Below are positions 17,201-26,002 of a DNA stretch of 35,678 bases, one piece after another. The stretch lies in assembly GCA_964651475.1 (NCBI GenBank), contig CAZYXV010000039.1, forward strand, positions 1-35,678. The letters are read 5' to 3'. Source of the DNA: JBGSMF01 sp964651475. Its GTDB lineage: Bacteria; Chloroflexota; Anaerolineae; Fen-1058. The notes below the pieces were generated by a model, which saw nothing but the letters and a program-made list of their open reading frames with translations, was not told the origin of the DNA and did not search any database. Within the stretch, counting starts at the first letter, position 1. Every line of letters starts with the position of its first letter. A program made the translations under genes and the position numbers.

Positions 17201-19724
17201 TATTTCCGGTCGGACTCCACACGTCAACGCTCGCGGCATAGTTGACGGTTTCTGTCACGGTCACGGTCAACGGCTGACCGCCGGGCCGCACCACGCGCCC
17301 GATCAGGTAGCCGTCGGCCGGCAGAACGGTCAGGTTGACGGTGGCCGTTTCCGGGCTGTCGTCATTCGCCAGCGATACCAGTGCGGCGGGGTTGTAAGCG
17401 ACCCAATCGGCCTGGCCACTGGCCGCCACGTATAGATCCCAATCGCCGCCACTGACGCCGATGTCAAACTGCTGCGAGAAGGGATCAACGAACCCGAAAG
17501 CGAACCGGTCGGTTGCCAGATTGAGTCCAACTACAATGGCATTGGTGACTGGCACACCTGTGCGCAAGACTTGCCCCGTGATGTGTTTGGGGGTGGGCGG
17601 CAGCGTGGTGGGATCGAGTTGGAGGGTGCCGGTGTCCGGCACGGTCACGCTGGCGCTTGCCGGAAGCGCGCCCGCTACCAGCGCCGGGTCAAATTCCAGC
17701 CAATAATTGCCCGGCGCCAAAGTCAATCCGTACGCGCCATTCCAATCCGTCATGGTGCCCTGCGCGGCGTTGTAATTGCGGCTGCCGTCGTCGGCCAGCG
17801 CAAAGGCATTAACCATCACGCCAAACGCGGGGGCCGCGCCGCCCGGTGCGTACACTGTCCCGGTCACATTGGGCGGCGCCGCAGGCGGAGGGGTGAAACC
17901 GGTCACAACGTACCCGGCGGTGAGCACCGCGCTGGGCCGGATCAGCTCGAGCGCGCGCAATTCATATTCCAGCTTGAGAATCTCAGGCCGGACAATTTCC
18001 AGGCGTGGGTCGGCCTGGCTGATGGGCGGCATAGGATTGGGCGCCTCTGGCGCGGCCTCTTGTTGCGTGTTGACCTGGGCCAGGCTCAGGCACACGTTGC
18101 TCACCGGCGGCGGGGTCGGCGTGGGCCACCACGGCGTCGGCGACGGGCCGACGGTCGGCGTGGGCGTGGGGCCGGTGGTCGGCGTGGGGCCGGTGGTCGG
18201 CGTCGCCGTTGGATAGTTGGGCGTGGGGCTGGGCTGCGGCGGCACAGGCGTGGGCGTGGGCGGCTGGGTGGGCAGGGGCGCAGCCGTGCTGGTGGGCGTG
18301 GGGGCGGGGATGCTGCCGCACGGCGCGGTGCGCACACGGATGCCCACTTCCTTGTCCCACAATTGCTTCCAGCTCGATCCATTGGCGCTGATGTACGATT
18401 TGCCGCTGCCGCCCACCTTGGTGTCTACCGGGATGGGATAGCCATAGCTGCCGTCCTGGAATTTGACCACGGCCACGATGGGCGTGCCCGCCGTCAACTG
18501 GACGGGCGAGTCGAGTTGAATTGAATGATAGCCGGCCGCGTCGAACGAGTTGCCGGTTTTCCGGGCGAGCAGGCTGCCGGAGGTGGGATCGCCGCCGGCG
18601 CTGGTGTACAAGTACACGTCGGCTGTGGTCGGGCTGTCGTTGGTCCACACCTCGACGCGGGCGGCGCAATTGCTCTTGGACGGCGTCAATTCCACCGCGC
18701 CCCAACCGACAGTGCTTTGATAACCCCACGTGCTCGTCCGGCCATACGGGTCGCGCAGCAGCAATTCGCCGCTGGGATCGTAGCGCTGCCATTGCGTGAC
18801 GGCCGAAGCGTACCAGCCGAAATTGGCCGAGCCGTAGGCGATTTCGAAAAAGCCATATTGGCCCCACCCCGTGCCCCAACTGTTCTTGACGATCCAGTGG
18901 CCGCCGGTAGGCTCGCTGGGATTATCGGACCAGCCAATGAGCAAAACGGCGTGGTCAACGCGCTCGGCGGGCGACAATTCCAGGTAAATGGGCGGCGAGT
19001 TCAGGCTATAGTTTTGAAAGGTTTGGCCGCAATAGCCGCGATTGTCGGCCTTGACGGTGACAAACAGCGGGCCATAGGTCATCAGGTAGGTCTTGAGCGT
19101 GTTGACGTTGGGCGTGGCGTTGCCCGTAAGCTGCAGCCATTCCAGCGCCGTGTACTGATAGCCGTTGGCCGGGGTATTGCAGGCCGAACACACAGCGCTG
19201 TAGGGGTCGTCGCCGGCCAGGGCCGCGCCGGCCTGGATGAACCAGTTGACGACGTATTCGTGCCAGCCGCCCGAACACGCGCCGCCGCGCTTTTGCAGCG
19301 GGCAGTTGGAGGCATTGTTTTCCGAGAAAAAATGCTCGGGATTGGCCGGCGTGATATTGATCGCCCCGTCAATGGACAGGCGCGATTCCAACTGGGCCAC
19401 CGAAGCGAACGCGTAACACGTGCCCAGGTTGCCCTGGTTCTGCACCGCGCTGACGTGGCGCTTGCCGTTTTGATAGCGCCAGTCAAAGCTGGCCGGCAGC
19501 GCGGTCGCGCCGGCCGGGATCACCCGGCCGTTCAGGTGCGATAAGTCAATGTCGGGCGGCTGAAAGCCGAAACGCGAAGGCAGGCGCTGCTCAAAGGGCA
19601 GCAGCGGCCCGGCCTGCCCGGGGCCGGGCGGCGCGGCCTGGCTGCTCAGGCCCGGCGTGCCGATCAGCACGCACAGGCCAAGCACTAGCAAGATCAAGAT
19701 GTTTCTAAATTTCAAAGCTGACAT
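14208..19724 (-). CDS. Secreted papain-like (C1A) cysteine peptidase, large multidomain surface protein
   Basis: From the ATG at 19724 (AAGGA upstream; an earlier in-frame ATG gives a non-signal extension overlapping the previous gene) the product has 1838 residues. A signal peptide (cleavage near SSQA) is followed by a C1A peptidase domain (about 75-312) with the full catalytic set: Gln97, Cys103 (NQGNLGTCYAF), His258 (VDHAV) and Asn281 (IVKNSWGTGWG). Next come a lectin-like beta domain (about 315-465), a Pro/Thr-rich linker (472-540), eight carboxypeptidase-regulatory-like repeats (about 620-1390, each opening with a G-x-V segment), a further beta domain, the internal motif YIYLPAVLKG (1567-1576), a fibronectin-III-like domain and a C-terminal jelly-roll-like domain with NGDFESG. 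It probably hydrolyses proteins outside the cell. It lies 22 bp after the beta-helix gene, in one operon. Confidence 0.9.
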   Translation of the reverse strand: MSALKFRNILILLVLGLCVLIGTPGLSSQAAPPGPGQAGPLLPFEQRLPSRFGFQPPDIDLSHLNGRVIPAGATALPASFDWRYQNGKRHVSAVQNQGNLGTCYAFASVAQLESRLSIDGAINITPANPEHFFSENNASNCPLQKRGGACSGGWHEYVVNWFIQAGAALAGDDPYSAVCSACNTPANGYQYTALEWLQLTGNATPNVNTLKTYLMTYGPLFVTVKADNRGYCGQTFQNYSLNSPPIYLELSPAERVDHAVLLIGWSDNPSEPTGGHWIVKNSWGTGWGQYGFFEIAYGSANFGWYASAVTQWQRYDPSGELLLRDPYGRTSTWGYQSTVGWGAVELTPSKSNCAARVEVWTNDSPTTADVYLYTSAGGDPTSGSLLARKTGNSFDAAGYHSIQLDSPVQLTAGTPIVAVVKFQDGSYGYPIPVDTKVGGSGKSYISANGSSWKQLWDKEVGIRVRTAPCGSIPAPTPTSTAAPLPTQPPTPTPVPPQPSPTPNYPTATPTTGPTPTTGPTPTPTVGPSPTPWWPTPTPPPVSNVCLSLAQVNTQQEAAPEAPNPMPPISQADPRLEIVRPEILKLEYELRALELIRPSAVLTAGYVVTGFTPPPAAPPNVTGTVYAPGGAAPAFGVMVNAFALADDGSRNYNAAQGTMTDWNGAYGLTLAPGNYWLEFDPALVAGALPASASVTVPDTGTLQLDPTTLPPTPKHITGQVLRTGVPVTNAIVVGLNLATDRFAFGFVDPFSQQFDIGVSGGDWDLYVAASGQADWVAYNPAALVSLANDDSPETATVNLTVLPADGYLIGRVVRPGGQPLTVTVTETVNYAASVDVWSPTGNIYSSGNLDANGQFRLPLVAGSFEAQVWLSSDEYPFYAAPAPLQFEFGAGDKTLADITVLQKDAVISGTVVNVYNQPVGGADVDIWQLGGAWASVTTNGDGRYSLLLPAGEWLVQPRPFIYSPYLYTGDPRQVSVGSGQTVVANFILESTKNQVQGNIIDGAGTLLTDVKAWAYVRRADDPKPLVVTSVRAGHFEIKAPGGDLRFGLYLAPGNTYSFITETAPISLPQLAQALPRASGARLEAIHDLYVFEQPLYLAASQATPVVSVTLQQNNATLQGVLKNSSGQTVTGVNGYVYAVPKGGQSALQLAMIDPDTGGYEMSVLAGDWLLSYELQSDQYRASPPSALAVTIASGQNTQNITLDNLNGVVAGQVVDQSNAPLGGVYVWVKGSDYERFSLTDKAGRFQIYVPLSGGNSFKLGTAIQGCAPNAPLSQCLQNAPQQTVTASPRAPGARTAGATAIDVKLVVRGSDAYIMGQVLDTSGNPVANAEVSGFSDDWQYFDATTDNNGCYKGQVQSSTTAWTIYASADLPNGDWFWDSVTVNVSGQTQAAVMPNGVTAPMVNAQYALEVVYQERLAEGKVQAFLVEEGWSTTLADGASIKIPANVIQANAGSKLVASIKPTGNLPVDKLYRPVEHGYQVELFDQTSGRKIKDGLKAAIEITFRYDEYQLGVPGSQLKPVYLVAGNWQPEPNYTLDAQAHKITVRSNHPGKWALAVAQSAGSAPTRRYIYLPAVLKGSSGQQAQVPGAPALAAISPNPSTDGNYTLTWTAGSGPAPTAFEIEENGAVVETNWAASPYNVTGKADGTYTYRVRGKNAAGTGAWSSAQQVTVQRSSGGGLVNGDFESGKTGWTEYAIDSRDLIVNTSLPGGVTPHGGNWLAWLGGVEYDYSSIEQQVTIPSGSSYLAYWYQITPGTGCADEVATVEIDYTPVYTHNLCSATSGWQKQVINLSGYAGQSVTLMIRDLTYDASSSIFIDDAAFQADAAFQADPSAVLKQAALR
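14244..14279. repeat. 18-bp tandem duplication in the peptidase gene
   Basis: Two identical copies of ATCGGCTTGAAAAGCCGC stand head to tail, each with an internal CGGCTT/AAGCCG hairpin. They encode AAFQAD twice near the C terminus. Confidence 0.95.
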
Positions 19725-19746
19725 GATTTTTTCCTTAACTGTGTCG

Positions 19747-22700
19747 CTATTGGTTGCGCATGACCACTGGCAAAAAGATTCGATAGCCTGCTGCTTGCGC
19801 CGCGGTGCTAAACGACCAGGCGTAGGGCGCATCGGCTAATGGGTTGCCGGCCAGGTCGGATGCAACGGTAATCGTAACCGTGTATTGCTGCTGGTAGGCC
19901 AGGGCAGGATGGCGAATGGCGACCGTCGTCTGGGCAGGATTCCATCTCACGATGAGGTTGCCCGGATCGGGCGCGAGGGTGCACGTAAACGTGGCGGTAT
20001 TGATAGGCTCGCTAAAAGTGATCACCAGCACTGCATTGATCGCTACGTCGGTCGAGCCGTCCGCGGGACGCACCGCAGTCACCTGCGGCGGTGTTGTGTC
20101 TGTGGAGCTGATGGTGGTGAATGACCAGGCATAAGGCGCATCAGCAAGCGGGTTGCTGGCCAGGTCTTGCGCCGCAGTGACATTGAAGACATAGTTTGTG
20201 TTGTAGCTAAACGGGTTGTGGCTGAGCGTGACCCGCGTGCCCTCGCCGTTCCACGCTGCCGACCAGCTGCCGGGATCGGGCGAAACAGTGTAGGCAAACG
20301 TGGCGGCGCTGATCGCCTCGCTAAAGGTGATGACTACCGGCGCGGTCACGGTCACGCCCGCCGCGCCGTTGGCCGGTTGGACGGCAATGACGTAAGGCGC
20401 GGTCGTGTCAACCTCAAGGATCGTCACCGATACGCTGGCCGTGTCGGTCAACTGGCCGTCGCTGACAATGTAGATGAACGTATCTGCGCCGGCGTAATCC
20501 AGCGCGGGCGTATAGACGACGGCCGCGCCCAGGGCGGCGGCGCTGCCGTGCGCGGGCGCGGTGATGTCGGTGATAAACAAAGTGTCCATATCCGGGTCAT
20601 GATCGTTGGCCAGCACGTTAATCGTCAGGGGCGTATTTTGCGTGGTCGTGACGGCGTCGCTGGCCGCGACCGGCGCGTGGTTGACCGCGCCAACGGTGAC
20701 GGTGACGTTCGCCGTATCGGTCAGGCCGCCGGGGTCGCTGATGGTATAGCTGAACCAATCCTCCCCCAGATAGCCCGTGGTGGGTGTATAGAGAATGGCT
20801 GCGCCGCTGATTGCGGCGCTGCCGTGGCTGGGCGCGCTGACCGCTGCGATGGTGAGCGAGTCGCCGTCCAGGTCGGTGTCGTTGCCCAGCACAGGGATGA
20901 CGCGCGGAGTATTCATCGAAGTGTTGGCCGTGTCGTCTACGGCGGCGGGCGGATCGTTGACCGGCTCGACGGTGATGGAGACGGTCGCCGGGTCAGACCA
21001 CAGCGTTCCATCGCCGGCGCGATAAGTAAAGGCGTCTGGGCCGTTCAGGTTGGCCGTCGGCGTGTAGATGAACGAACCGTCGGCGTGGAGCGCCAGCGTC
21101 CCGCGCGCCGGCGCCGTCACGAGCGCTGCTTGCAGCGCGTCGCCGTTGGGATCGGAGTCGTTGCCCAGCACGCCCGGCGCGGGTACGCTCAGCGGGGTAT
21201 CTTCCGTGGTGGGGTAGGCATCGGGGACGGCAGTCGGCGGGCCGTTGAGGGTGATGCTGGCCGTGCTGCTGTTGTTGCTGCTCACCGCGTCATCCGCGCC
21301 CGTAATGTGCGCCGTGTTGACGATCTCCCCGGCTAGCGCCGACGCCGCGACGACGCCGGTGAGCGTGATGACGCCGCTCTGCCCCGGCGCGAGGTCAGAG
21401 ACGCTCCAGGCGTAGGTGATGCCGGCCGTGCGCGTGATCTGGCCGCCGGCGAGCATCCACTGGCCACTCACCTGCGTCAGGCTGAGTGGAATGATGTCGG
21501 TGATGATGACGTGTGTGGCGGTCACGCCGCCTATATTGGAAAAGTCCAACGTGTACGTGATGGCCTGCCCCGGCACAGCGTTCGATGTAGACGCCATCTT
21601 GACAATCATCACATCGGGCGCGTCCTGCGCCTCATACGCGCCCATATCTACCACGCCGTTAGAGATGCGCGGCCCGCCGTCCAAATCATAGGGCAGCGGC
21701 TCGGCCGTGTCGCCGTCGCCGTCCAGGTCGAAGGCGTCGGCGGGGACAACCGTATTGTCGCCCGCGTCTACGGCCGGCGACGCGATGCTCAACCGCAAAT
21801 TGCCGCCGGGCGCGTTCACAAACAGCGGGTCGCTGTCAATGACGTTGGAGCATGTCGCCCCGGCCGGGCAGCCGCCTTGAATATCACTGTATTCGATGGT
21901 GGACACGTCACCGCCACCTCGGTAGACTTGGTTGGGCGTGTTGCTCCACAGGATGGCGTTGCGGATGGCGGGTGTGCTGTGCAGGTTGTAAATGCCGCCG
22001 CCGGCCTGTGTGGCGCTGTTGTTGGCAAAACTTGCATTGGTCACTGTAATGTTGCTGCCGGCATAGTTGTTTATCCCGCCGCCATCCTTAGCGGAATTGC
22101 CATAAAAGGCCACGTTGACCAGCGTGGCGCCACTTTCATCATTGAACATGCCGCCGCCCCGGCTATTGGCGTGGTTGTCGTGAAAAGTCACATTAGTCAG
22201 CGTAGAGTAGCCCGCATACGTGCATATCCCGCCGCCATCTGCAGCCGAGTTGCCGGAAAAGACAACGTTGACTAGCTCTGGGTGGCTGGATGATGTGTTA
22301 CATATCCCGCCGCCAAAGTTTAGGCATGTGTTGCCGATAAAGGCAACATTGGCCAGCAGCGGGCTGGAAGACATCAGGTTGTATATCCCGCCGCCAAAAT
22401 CACCGCCATAATTGCCACTGAAGGTGACATTGCGGACGGTGGGACTGCCATGATAATTGTACATCCCGCCACCGCCATTTCCACTGCCATCCGCATATCC
22501 CCCGCTGATGGTAAAGCCATCCAGTATGGCGGTGCGGGTTAAATCCGTGCCTTTGACGACGTGATACACGTTGTCGGTGACGACGCCGGTGGCGCCGATA
22601 TTGCCGCTGAGCGTGGTGACGCGCGCGGCCCAATCGCGCTGGTCGCTGGATGTTTCGGTCGCGGCAAAGCCGCCGTAAATCGCCACGTTATCCTTCAGCA

Positions 22701-25260
22701 CAAAGGAAGCGTTGCGGTCCGCGTCGGTGGTGGGCAGATAGACCCCTTCGGCCACCCAGATTTCGTCGCCGGCGGTCGCTATCGCCAAAGCGGATTGCGC
22801 CTCGGTGAAAGCGTCCGTCCAAGATAGCCCCGTGCCCGCGCCGGTCGCGTCCGTGTCCACAAAGATCGGGCGGCGGGCAAATTCATACGCGCCCATATCC
22901 ACAATCGGCGCAGTCCCCACACCCGTATCCAGTGTGACCGCATCAAAGAAGCGCAGCCCGCCGCCCAGGTCGTAGGGCAGGGCTTCGGCAGTGCTGCCGT
23001 CGCCGTCCAGGTCAAAGACGTCGGCGGGAACGGCTGTATTGTCGCCGGCGTCCAGCGCCGGCGAAGACAGGCGCACATGCAAATCGCCGTTGGCCGCGTC
23101 CACAAACTGCGGGTCGCGGTTGATGACGTTGGCGCACGTCGCCCCGGCCGGGCAGCCGCCCTGGATGACGCTGTAAGCGATGGCAGTGGCGGCATTATAG
23201 TTATAGACCTGCTCCGGCGCGTTGCCCCAGAGAATCGCATTGTGGAGGGTGTAATTAACGCCGGTTCGGTTGGCAATGCCGCCGCCTGCGTAGGTCGCCG
23301 TATTATTGGCAAAGGTCACGTTGGTCAGTGTGATCGTTGACCCATGGTTATTCATCCCGCCGCCGATGAACCCCGTGTTGCTGAAAAAAGCCACATTGGT
23401 TAACCTGACGGTGACATTATTGAAATTCTGCATCCCCCCACCATTGCCTGTAGCTGCGTTGTTGCGGAAAAGAACGTTGACCAGTTCCAGGCGACCGTTG
23501 GACGTGTTATAAATCCCGCCGCCGGAGCCGGATGTGTTGCCGACAAAGGTGGTGTTGACCAGCCGCAGGTCACTTGCCTCGTTCATGATCCCGCCGCCCG
23601 AGGCTGCTGCATAATTGTCACTCACCAGCACATTGCGGAGCGTGATCTGCGCATAGAGATTATTCATCCCGCCGCCAAAATTATTCCCGGTGCCGTTGGC
23701 GCCGTCCGCATAGCCGCCGCTGATGGTCAAGCCGTCCAGCACGGCATTAGCCACAGGGTTCGCTTCAACGACGTGATAGGCGTTGTCGGTGACGACGCCC
23801 GTGACGCCAATGTCGCCGCTGAGCGTGGCGACGTGCGCCGTCCAATCGCGCTGGCTGCGCGCAGTCTCGGTCCCGGCAAAGCCGCCGTAAATCGCCACGT
23901 CATCTTTCAGTGCAAAAGAGATCGTGCGATCGGTCCCGGCGGTGGGCCGATAGACGCCCTCGGCCACCCACAACTCATCGCCGGCGGCGGCCGCCGCCAG
24001 GCCGGATTGCAGGTCGGTGAACGCATCCGCCCACGATGCGCCATTGTTCGCGCCGGCGGCGTCCCTGTCCACGTAAAGCGGCGGGCGCATTTCGTAAGCG
24101 CCCATATCCACCACGCTGCCAGAGATGCGCGGTTTGTGGCCCAGGTCGTAGGGCAGGGCTTCGGCGGTGTCGCCGTCGCCATCCAGGTCGGACGTGTCGG
24201 CCGGCACGGCGGCATTGCTGCCCGCGTTCACCGCCGGCGAGGTGGTCTGCAAGCGCAAATCGCCCGCGGCGGCGTCCACGAACAGCGGGTCGGCGTCAAT
24301 GTTGCCCGCGCCCGTAAAGCCGCCCTGCACGTCGCTGTAGGTGACGGTGGGAAAGCCGTAAATCTGGGCGCTGGCGGGCGCGGTGTTGCCCCACACAATG
24401 CCATTGACGAGCGCGAGACTGCCGCCTGTAAAGTAGACCCCGCCGCCCTGACCGGACGCCAGGTTGCCGCTGAAGGTGAGGTTGATCAATGTGCCGTTGT
24501 CGCTATGGTTATAACTCCCACCGCCCAACTGGGCCGAGTTGTTGATAACAGCCAGGTTGACCAGCGTCATGCCGGCGTTATAGATCGCCGCGCCGCCGCC
24601 GCGCTCGGCATAGTTGCCAATGACGACGAGGTTGCGCAGTGTGGCGCTGCCGCCCCCGCTGTACACGCCGCCCCCGCTGCGGTGCGGTTCATACCAGTTT
24701 CCGCCGCTGCCGTTGGCCTGGCCGCCGGTGATGAAAAAGCCATCCACCGCGCTGGCCGCGCTCAGATAGCCCACGCCGAGAACGGTGTACGCATTATCGC
24801 CGACAATGTGCGCCGTGGTCGTGACCACGCCGCGCGCGTCGGTCAGGTCGTCGCGCCCAATGTCGCCGCTGAGGACGGTGGGGTGCGCGGCCCAATCGCG
24901 CTTCGCCAGCGCCGTCTCGCCGCTGGCGAAGCCGCCATACAGCCGCACGTCGTTGGGCAGCGAGAACCACGGGCCGCGCGAGGACGTATAGACGTGGGTG
25001 ACGGGGTCAAAGTTGGGGTAATAGACGCCTTCGGCCACCCAGATGTCGTCCCCGGCAACAGCCACCGCCAGCGCCGACTGCACCTCGGTAAAGGCGTCCG
25101 TCCAGGATAGCCCCGTGCCCGCGCCGGCGGCGTCCCGGTCAACATAGATGACGCCGGGGTCGGCGGAAACCGGCCGCGCGGCCAGGGCCAGCGCCGCCCC
25201 GCTCAACAGGGCGGCCGTCAGCACAAAATAAAACATAGGGAAAACACGCTTGATATTCAT
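19747..25260 (-). CDS. Giant beta-helix surface protein (1837 aa) with cadherin-like and SbsA-like domains
   Basis: The start is an ATG with AAGGAGA three bases upstream; an ATG 15 codons earlier lacks a good ribosome site. A signal peptide (about 1-33) precedes three tandem modules starting near residues 37, 391 and 797. Each opens with YVD-D-AGA and WVAEGVY-P, continues into a right-handed parallel beta-helix with many GGG-[IM]-Y-N rungs, and closes with VDMGAYE; this is the pectin-lyase-like choice-of-anchor Q type. After them come a DUF11 domain (about 1215-1335), three cadherin/VCBS-like repeats with VLGND or VLANDHD (1340-1617), two Big_5/SbsA-like Ig domains (TPPQVTAVRPADG, DAPYAWSF), and the C-terminal tail RIFLPVVMRNQ. 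It is likely a surface adhesin or scaffold. No lyase residues were identified. It is co-directional with and close to the peptidase gene. Confidence 0.9.
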   Translation of the reverse strand: MNIKRVFPMFYFVLTAALLSGAALALAARPVSADPGVIYVDRDAAGAGTGLSWTDAFTEVQSALAVAVAGDDIWVAEGVYYPNFDPVTHVYTSSRGPWFSLPNDVRLYGGFASGETALAKRDWAAHPTVLSGDIGRDDLTDARGVVTTTAHIVGDNAYTVLGVGYLSAASAVDGFFITGGQANGSGGNWYEPHRSGGGVYSGGGSATLRNLVVIGNYAERGGGAAIYNAGMTLVNLAVINNSAQLGGGSYNHSDNGTLINLTFSGNLASGQGGGVYFTGGSLALVNGIVWGNTAPASAQIYGFPTVTYSDVQGGFTGAGNIDADPLFVDAAAGDLRLQTTSPAVNAGSNAAVPADTSDLDGDGDTAEALPYDLGHKPRISGSVVDMGAYEMRPPLYVDRDAAGANNGASWADAFTDLQSGLAAAAAGDELWVAEGVYRPTAGTDRTISFALKDDVAIYGGFAGTETARSQRDWTAHVATLSGDIGVTGVVTDNAYHVVEANPVANAVLDGLTISGGYADGANGTGNNFGGGMNNLYAQITLRNVLVSDNYAAASGGGIMNEASDLRLVNTTFVGNTSGSGGGIYNTSNGRLELVNVLFRNNAATGNGGGMQNFNNVTVRLTNVAFFSNTGFIGGGMNNHGSTITLTNVTFANNTATYAGGGIANRTGVNYTLHNAILWGNAPEQVYNYNAATAIAYSVIQGGCPAGATCANVINRDPQFVDAANGDLHVRLSSPALDAGDNTAVPADVFDLDGDGSTAEALPYDLGGGLRFFDAVTLDTGVGTAPIVDMGAYEFARRPIFVDTDATGAGTGLSWTDAFTEAQSALAIATAGDEIWVAEGVYLPTTDADRNASFVLKDNVAIYGGFAATETSSDQRDWAARVTTLSGNIGATGVVTDNVYHVVKGTDLTRTAILDGFTISGGYADGSGNGGGGMYNYHGSPTVRNVTFSGNYGGDFGGGIYNLMSSSPLLANVAFIGNTCLNFGGGICNTSSSHPELVNVVFSGNSAADGGGICTYAGYSTLTNVTFHDNHANSRGGGMFNDESGATLVNVAFYGNSAKDGGGINNYAGSNITVTNASFANNSATQAGGGIYNLHSTPAIRNAILWSNTPNQVYRGGGDVSTIEYSDIQGGCPAGATCSNVIDSDPLFVNAPGGNLRLSIASPAVDAGDNTVVPADAFDLDGDGDTAEPLPYDLDGGPRISNGVVDMGAYEAQDAPDVMIVKMASTSNAVPGQAITYTLDFSNIGGVTATHVIITDIIPLSLTQVSGQWMLAGGQITRTAGITYAWSVSDLAPGQSGVITLTGVVAASALAGEIVNTAHITGADDAVSSNNSSTASITLNGPPTAVPDAYPTTEDTPLSVPAPGVLGNDSDPNGDALQAALVTAPARGTLALHADGSFIYTPTANLNGPDAFTYRAGDGTLWSDPATVSITVEPVNDPPAAVDDTANTSMNTPRVIPVLGNDTDLDGDSLTIAAVSAPSHGSAAISGAAILYTPTTGYLGEDWFSYTISDPGGLTDTANVTVTVGAVNHAPVAASDAVTTTQNTPLTINVLANDHDPDMDTLFITDITAPAHGSAAALGAAVVYTPALDYAGADTFIYIVSDGQLTDTASVSVTILEVDTTAPYVIAVQPANGAAGVTVTAPVVITFSEAISAATFAYTVSPDPGSWSAAWNGEGTRVTLSHNPFSYNTNYVFNVTAAQDLASNPLADAPYAWSFTTISSTDTTPPQVTAVRPADGSTDVAINAVLVITFSEPINTATFTCTLAPDPGNLIVRWNPAQTTVAIRHPALAYQQQYTVTITVASDLAGNPLADAPYAWSFSTAAQAAGYRIFLPVVMRNQ

Positions 25261-25320
25261 AAGTCTCCTTCTAGATTCGAATTTGCTTTTTTTACGATTA
25301 GACATTTCCGAAAACCTATT

Positions 25321-25977
25321 TCAAACGCTGGTGGATTGCTCCAGTCGCCGCTTGAGGCCGCTTTCGACCTGGCTCGCCAGCAACTTGAACAGCTCGGGAC
25401 GGCTGCGCTCCGTATCGGCCAGCCATTGCTGGAGCGGCGCGATGGATTGGCTGGAGGCCATCTCGGCCGTGCTGGGTGGCAGTGTGTATTGAACCTTTTT
25501 GCCAACGGCGGCCGCTTGCAGCAGGCCGCGCCGGGCCAGCCCCGCCTCGACCATTTCGATCAGGGATTGCCAGGGGTTGGCCGTGTCGTGCTGCAGCAAC
25601 GTGTAAACAAGAGTGTAAATATCGTTCTGCTTTCTGGCGTGCAGTTGCCCGGCCAGCGCGCGCGCCTGCGCTTCCAGGCTGTGTTCGGGCCAGGCCGGGG
25701 GCGCGCCAGCGGGGTCGGCATAGAGCGCCTGCGATTTGGCCAGTCCCAACAGCGCGCTTTTCTGCCGCGCTTCCAGGCGCAGGGCGCCTGCCTGCTCATT
25801 CGCCAGCAGCCCGATGTGCAGCAATGCCCGCGCCAGGTGTTTGGCCGAAACGTCGAGGTCAACGTGTAGCAACGCGGTCTTGTCCAATAAATTCCCCCTG
25901 GGGGCGAAATGCTCTCCGTGCAGCAGGACCAACTCGCTGGGCGCCAAGAGCGCAAAGGCCGGACATGTCTTGTTCAC
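25321..25977 (-). CDS. Unknown cytoplasmic protein, 218 aa
   Basis: I do not recognise the family. The GTG start has GGGAGG five bases upstream. The protein has no signal peptide or membrane segment and is Leu- and Ala-rich with predicted long helices. Visible stretches are PSELVLLHGEHFAPRG near the N terminus, a helical core around LARALLHIGLLANEQAGALRL, and LIEMVEAGLARRGLL followed by VQYTLPP, which reads like a small winged-helix or helix-plus-hairpin tail. There is a faint likeness in layout to GPP34/GOLPH3-type helical proteins, too weak to assign. It lies 25 bp after the 173-aa gene and 60 bp before the giant beta-helix gene, so it is probably expressed with both and could serve the same process. 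Confidence 0.7.
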   Translation of the reverse strand: MNKTCPAFALLAPSELVLLHGEHFAPRGNLLDKTALLHVDLDVSAKHLARALLHIGLLANEQAGALRLEARQKSALLGLAKSQALYADPAGAPPAWPEHSLEAQARALAGQLHARKQNDIYTLVYTLLQHDTANPWQSLIEMVEAGLARRGLLQAAAVGKKVQYTLPPSTAEMASSQSIAPLQQWLADTERSRPELFKLLASQVESGLKRRLEQSTSV

Positions 25978-26002
25978 TCAAGCCTCCCAGGGCTAGATTT
26001 AT

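Noticed and set aside
21950..23700. Spaced short repeats resembling a CRISPR or minisatellite (recurring ATCCCGCCGCC)
   Set aside because: They encode the GGGIYN rungs of a beta-helix protein in frame, with uneven spacing and imperfect copies; the same applies to 31740-32900.
25321..25977. GPP34/GOLPH3 domain assignment for the 218-aa protein
   Set aside because: Only a vague helical layout matches and no diagnostic residues could be seen.
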